Assembly (NCBI RefSeq): GCF_037975245.1
Contig: NC_092577.1
Location: forward strand, 30,843,398-30,907,397
Source: Apostichopus japonicus
Taxonomy: Eukaryota; Echinodermata; Holothuroidea; Aspidochirotida; Stichopodidae
Length of the DNA: 64,000 nucleotides
Direction: 5' to 3'
The notes below the pieces were generated by a model. That model was not told the origin of the DNA and did no database searches. It saw only the letters and a list, made by a program, of their open reading frames with translations. Below are positions 59,385 through 64,000 of this stretch, piece by piece. Positions within the stretch are counted from its first letter, which is position 1. Every line of letters starts with the position of its first letter. Made by a program: the position numbers and the translations under genes.

Positions 59385-59760
59385 AATAATAATTAACAGT
59401 TCTTATATAGCGCAACTTACAATAAAGTCTCGCCTCGCTGTACTTAACCCTGGTCATTGGTAACTTGTCACACCTACACACCAACGTGTGCACAATTCAA
59501 ACAATCTCTCCTGGGGCATCACAGTGCACCACGGCCACGTGTCCCCTGGGGGACTTCCCATAGGGTGCAGCCACAAACCAGCGCACGCAACTATATTTAC
59601 AAGTCACCTCGCAAGTCCCCATTTATACACCTGGGTGAGAGAGGCAATGGAGATAAAGTGCCTTGCCCAAGGACACAACGCAATGATCTGGCCAGGGCTC
59701 GAACCTGTAATCCTTAGATCACAAGTCCACTGCCTTAACCACTTGACCACAATGCCCTCC
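59385..59760 (-). mobile_element. tRNA-derived SINE, family 1 copy c (complete)
   Basis: Minus-strand copy with a clear head (GTGGTCAAGTGGTTAAGGCA and AGGTTCGAGCCCTGG), full body, and a 3' end TTGCGCTATATAAGAAC followed by (ATT)n. That end matches the tail of the LINE remnant at 21005-21240. Confidence 0.8.
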
Positions 59761-59764
59761 TTTT

Positions 59765-59912
59765 GAATGGTAGAATGGGAAGGAGGAGAACAGTGACCTC
59801 GGAATGGGTCATCGGGGGGCGCAGTGCAAGAACGTTACCAGGTAAGAGGCTAAGGTAGATAGGTGTGCTTAGGTAAGGGAGACAGGTAAGTGAGGAGTGA
59901 AGTAAGTGGACA
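59765..59912. repeat. Dispersed repeat, copy 2
   Basis: Matches 48120-48290 (GCGCAGTGCAAGAACGTTAC, GGTAGATAGG, GGGAGACAGGTAAG). It abuts the head of the SINE at 59385-59760. Confidence 0.55.
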
Positions 59913-60424
59913 TTTCTAATCACATTTGGCAATCATACATGTATAATGAGACATATGTACATTAAGACAGGAATGTCAGCATAGTAGTACAGGGACTAAA
60001 CACAACCTTACACACTTCGACATCATATGACCTCACCGTACAAACAGACAACTGTCATTTCCTAACGTAACCCATGATGGCTGTGGGAAACAACTATAGA
60101 ATCACCTTTCTTTTGAGCCCAAAAAAAAAAAAACGTGTGAAAGCTAATTTTTTTCTGCATCAGACAAGGGTTAGTTTTATGATTAAACAATTTACTTTTA
60201 TCAGGTCAGTTAAACATTGTACTTCACCTCTGAAATGTAGGTCAACCATCACAAAACAAGAGGGAAGGGGGATGCTTTGATTTGATATCAAAATTTACTC
60301 AGTAGCTAAAAGTTTTCCAAACGATCTTCTCTGACTTGACATTTTACATTGCAGACACAAACTAACTGTAAGGGCAAGGTGAATTAAGAGATGTGATCAA
60401 TTTGTACCCCCTCTCCTGACTTCT
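59913..60424. other. No gene seen
   Basis: AT-rich sequence with a poly-A run near 60121. Nothing recognised. Confidence 0.35.
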
Positions 60425-60678
60425 TTAAAGGTATGCTGCATTGGCCCCAAATATGCTAGATATTCAAATATGGTCACCTTTGGTCAAAGTTCTTAAACTG
60501 TTTTTATTACAACCTTGGAGGAAATTTTCATCACTGGGTCATTCAGTCATCTTGTGTGTTCCTTAAAAATGTCTGAGACAATTTGGAGAGTAAAGACCTT
60601 CGGGAAAGTACTTTTTGAAAACTTCTAGCAATGATAGTGTGCTATAATTTGGGGCCTATAAAGACTGACTACCTTTAA
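60425..60678. mobile_element. TTAA-flanked MITE, second family
   Basis: TTAA at 60425-60428 then AGGTATGCTGCATTGGCCCC; the far end has ATTTGGGGCC...TACCT then TTAA (60675-60678). The GGCCCCAAAT / ATTTGGGGCC pair is perfect while the outermost bases match only over AGGTA. 254 bp, non-coding. Confidence 0.6.
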
Positions 60679-62412
60679 GTTCATCATGGATCCTCCCCCT
60701 CCAAATGTTGACTGCTCACCTTTATCACGAAAAAAACAAAAAATTCTGAACACTTCAACGATTTAGAAACCTCATTTTCCATATGGATTGCTGTACATGG
60801 CCCCAAATGTTACTATTAAAATACCTCTGGACATTGATTCCTGCCCCCTACCCCTCATTTCAAACCTATGGTCAGCATCCCTGTATTCACCGAATTGAAA
60901 TCTATAACCTACAAATTTATACTTTTATGAAACAGACCAAATAATGACTGCATAAACCATTTTTAACATGAATGTGAAGTATACGGTACATAACACTGCA
61001 ATTTACCTGTACAGTATCTATATACATAGTTTCATTTGCATGCTAGTCAATGTAAAGCTTAGAAGCCGTGGGTAATTCATCTGAACATATTACCTCAGAT
61101 TTTTTTTTCATTAAGATTGACAGCTCTGATATAGAAACATAAGTGCCCCACAATGATTTGCAGCGAATTGGGACACTATAGTGTCCTTTAGACCATCGCC
61201 ATTTACAATAGGGGCCAATGTAGTAAACATTGGAAGCCACATCCAAACAGAAAAATAAAGAAAACAGGAAATAAGTTAAATAGAAAACGAGGTTGTCTTC
61301 TGTACTTGAGGTTGCATGTTTTGCTAAGAGAGAGAGAGGGAGAGGTTGTCTTAATATATATACTTTGCAGACAATTATGATGAGCTTACAAATACTATTT
61401 GAGTGAAAGGAAAACAAAGGGAATAGGGCAAAAGAGGCAGGGAGGGGAGGGGGTAGGGGGTAACTGGGAGTGTTAAATGAGGGATTGTAAAGTTCTACAA
61501 AATTGTTTGAAAATAGACATCTGTAACCAAAGTTGAAGTTTATAGCCTATAGGCTTTGTTCTAACTTGTGGTAATATTAGGTTTTAAAGTAGAAGATGTA
61601 AAACATCTAGGGAAAGTGGGTATGAGGGATAGGGGTGCATGGGAGGTGTAACAGAAGGGTGATACTAAAATCAGTTTCTCCTTCTTTGTGACTTTTATCC
61701 TGTCAAGTAATGGTTAGGTACAACGATACCCAAAACTCTCGGGTTTGGGTATTTACGACGGTACAAAACTTACCGACGATGCTAAAATACCTATCTTGAC
61801 TCTACTATTGCAAAAAGGGGCAACGCGTAAGTCAAAACATGTTTGGAAAGCACCTAAAAAAGTTAAAGGATACTTATGCAGCACTCGAAAGGTGTGTTGA
61901 GAAACTAAACATTACTTAAGAAGACATCTGAAAAACCTGAATCAAACATAAGAAAGACTGTCACCAGAATAGGGTTCTATATATATACTGTGTGAATGGT
62001 AGACATTTGGAAATCCGCCCATTAGTAATCAGTCTGCAGTTCAATTTTCGCCACTGCCAACTTCTTCACCGTTTTAGGTTATTAGTCTTAAACGATAGCC
62101 TGTGTGTTATGTTATCAATTTGCCAAGCCTGGCAGAGGAAACGAGCGTGGAAAAGTCACTTGCACAGCTAAAATTTCCCACGATCTATCCGGAGAGCCTA
62201 TTAAAATGCCCGAGGCAGGTAAACTGTTATGGCAGTGGTATTAAAGGGTGCATTTTCAAATGATTTGGAAGGAGGATGACTTCAGGCACCAAATGAAACT
62301 TGATATGTTGTAAACACACTACGGCAATATCAGTCCAGGTTGGATATCTAGTATATACACTGAACTTTTGAGAAACGACCTTCAAATGACCTTCAAACAA
62401 AATATAAAAAAA
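60679..62412. other. No gene seen
   Basis: A 124-codon minus-strand frame at 61043-61417 is unrecognised and lacks clear splice or start support. A small palindrome, ACCCAAAACTCTCGGGTTTGGGT, is near 61729-61752. Confidence 0.35.
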
Positions 62413-62531
62413 AGCTGTGTATTTTCTGGGATCAATGGTGGTGTCTAACACTTCTGTGACACCTCATTCCAAACTAGGTCAGATTACCGGCATGAGACGT
62501 TTCTTTGTGTGCGAGTCTTCAATGCCTTTAA
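62413..62531 (+). mobile_element. TTAA-flanked MITE, copy 5 (truncated)
   Basis: The right part of the family only: GCTGTGTATTTTCTGGGATC through GCGAGTCTTCAATGCCT and TTAA at 62528-62531. The left end is missing or replaced by unrelated sequence; a TTAA at 62241-62244 followed by AGGGTGCATTTTC could be a decayed left end. Confidence 0.65.
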
Positions 62532-63177
62532 AGGTGCATACAAACCTCAGTAGCTGTAGAAACATTGCTACAGTAGGGCTTACTCAAATTTCTATCTTTT
62601 TTTTTCTTGATCTTTTACAAAAACAAGTCAAAAACTCTGACTAAACATCACCCTTTAACCTTTAAACTTTAATTTTCCTTCAATGAACAGATTATGTCTG
62701 CCAACTGTGCAAAGCATGTTTCACTTTCCCTAGTTTGCTATTATAGCTTCAAGCAAAGAAAAAAGACAATTTGATGTCCTCACTAAATACATATCTACAT
62801 TGAATTCTCTATTTCTCCTGTCTGTTATTCATTAATCTAGTTTCCCCGCTGATAGTTTCCAAAGTTTGATGTATCCGATTTAACAATGACAGGCTTTATT
62901 TATCGCTCCTTGATTACTGAAGGAAAAAAGGAATCATGATGGTGTGTGCGTACGTGTGTGTACGCCTGTGTACGTGTGAATCCTTTTGTGAATACGATCA
63001 CTCAATAAGTGCAGCTTGTTTGAACTCCATCAGAAATGATCCTCTCGGTTCATATTTTATGTGGTATTAATGATTCAAGATCCTAAAGTATAAGCAGTAT
63101 ATAATAAATTGCATTTATGACAGCTTTAATTCTAAGCTGTACTGTATACACACATGATGGAAATTCAGGTTTCAATG
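62532..63177. other. No gene seen
   Basis: AT-rich, with a short TGTGTACG repeat at about 62943-62985. No RhoGAP exon recognised. Confidence 0.35.
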
Positions 63178-63402
63178 TCACGTACAAGATCTTTCTTTGA
63201 CCGTAGCTTTCTGAATGCTGCACCACATTTATGGAACTCCCTCCCGGTAGAACTTAGGTCTTTGGATTCTATTACTCAATTCAGGCGCTGTCTTTAAAAC
63301 TGTCTTAAAGTTTTGCACCTTCAGCTCCCATAAAGCGCATTGAACATACATTTGTTGGAGTCTGCGCTATATTAGACTAATTATTATTATTATTATTATA
63401 TT
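63178..63402 (+). mobile_element. LINE 3' remnant
   Basis: Frame SFFDRSFLNAAPHLWNSLPV then ELRSLDSITQFRRCL and a stop: the C-terminal end of a non-LTR reverse transcriptase, different from the 21-kb copy but clearly related. Followed by AAAGCGCATTGAACATAC, CTGCGCTATATTAGAC and (ATT)n. Confidence 0.75.
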
Positions 63403-64000
63403 ATCATGGAAAATTAGAAGGCTGCTTGCAATCAATCATACCAACTGTGAGACACTCCACAAATAATTTTGACTCCAGGACTGTTTAATGGATGGGATAT
63501 CAATGTTTCTAGTTGGTTAAACCTTACCACTACTGTATCTCTCACTCTGTATCTTGCTGTCATACATTGCTATCAATCAGGGCTGCAGAGAGTAGCTAGG
63601 GGGGCGGGGCAGGGGGCGGGCATCGGGCGGGAATTCTGGGAGACCTTCCTTGGTTGAGTGCAAAACCTCAAAACTGCCCCTGTTTATAAATAACAAGTGC
63701 ACCCCTTTTGTAAAATAGTATCCATTCTTTGAATTTCATGTTCTATTTTTAATTTTTTTTTAATTTGAATTCAAACTTACACTGCAGCTAATTATCAGGG
63801 ACAGGTACCGTTTGCTGTAATGTACGTTAAGACAATGAGCTGTGACACAGAAAACAAAAACTCTTCATCAGACTGTGCTGTTTTATAAAGCATACAGTAC
63901 AACCAAATCTGTGTCAGAGCTGATCACATGTGATCATGAAAGAGACAAAACTACTGTAAGTATACAAAGGTGAAGAATCTATGGCAATTATGTACAGCCA
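63403..64000. other. No gene seen
   Basis: AT-rich; a GGGGCGGGGCAGGGGGCGGG run lies at about 63601-63620. The missing RhoGAP 5' exon(s) are expected beyond this end. Confidence 0.35.

Noticed and set aside
61043-61417. 124-codon minus-strand open frame, tested as an upstream RhoGAP exon
   Set aside because: No similarity to the family's N-terminal SMEDYW-type region and no suitable donor in the phase needed by exon 55177-55242.

Overview
The window looks like nuclear DNA of a marine invertebrate animal, most probably an echinoderm-like deuterostome. That is inferred from short exons with GT-AG borders, AT-rich introns, and dense non-autonomous DNA transposons, tRNA-derived SINEs and LINE tails. 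The species cannot be named from sequence alone. There is no sign of operons, CRISPR arrays, plasmid or viral genes.

Two genes can be assembled exon by exon with consistent reading phase. On the plus strand, 5204-10647 holds a complete five-exon gene for a 154-residue secreted protein. It has a signal peptide that would leave histidine as the first mature residue, four cysteines in the mature part and three N-glycosylation sequons. It resembles the BIM1/X325-like copper-binding, LPMO-like family. On the minus strand, 17603-55242 holds sixteen core exons (631 residues visible, 5' end beyond the window) of a RhoGAP of the ARHGAP18/28/40 (Drosophila conundrum) family. Its parts are an N-terminal conserved region, the RhoGAP domain with its arginine finger, a basic linker and a C-terminal Ras-associating-like domain. 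A phase-compatible alternative first exon (45494-45616) and a possible cassette exon (40674-40892) are proposed. The two genes converge tail to tail across 10.6-17.6 kb. A short terminal exon of a third, unrecognised gene may sit at 139-204.

The rest is introns and intergenic DNA filled with repeats. (1) TIR elements with 8-bp hAT-type target duplications: 25606-26009 and 38010-38418 (perfect duplications), 2862-3185 and 56205-58656 (imperfect), and a 2-kb one at 816-2825. (2) A TTAA-flanked MITE family in five copies (6 kb, 8 kb, 18 kb, 31 kb, 62 kb) plus an unrelated TTAA element at 60.4 kb. (3) Three tRNA-derived SINE families, one ending in the same 3' tail as local LINE remnants. (4) Foldback elements. 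(5) Tandem arrays at 16.0-17.4 kb (hairpin-forming, about 54 bp, just past the RhoGAP stop codon), 28.2-28.96 kb, 45.25 kb and 56.2-58.5 kb (17 copies, inside a hAT-like element).

The most notable items are the N-terminal-histidine secreted protein, the hairpin array beside the RhoGAP 3' end, and the TIR element carrying an expanded minisatellite with higher-order structure. No multi-gene system is apparent.
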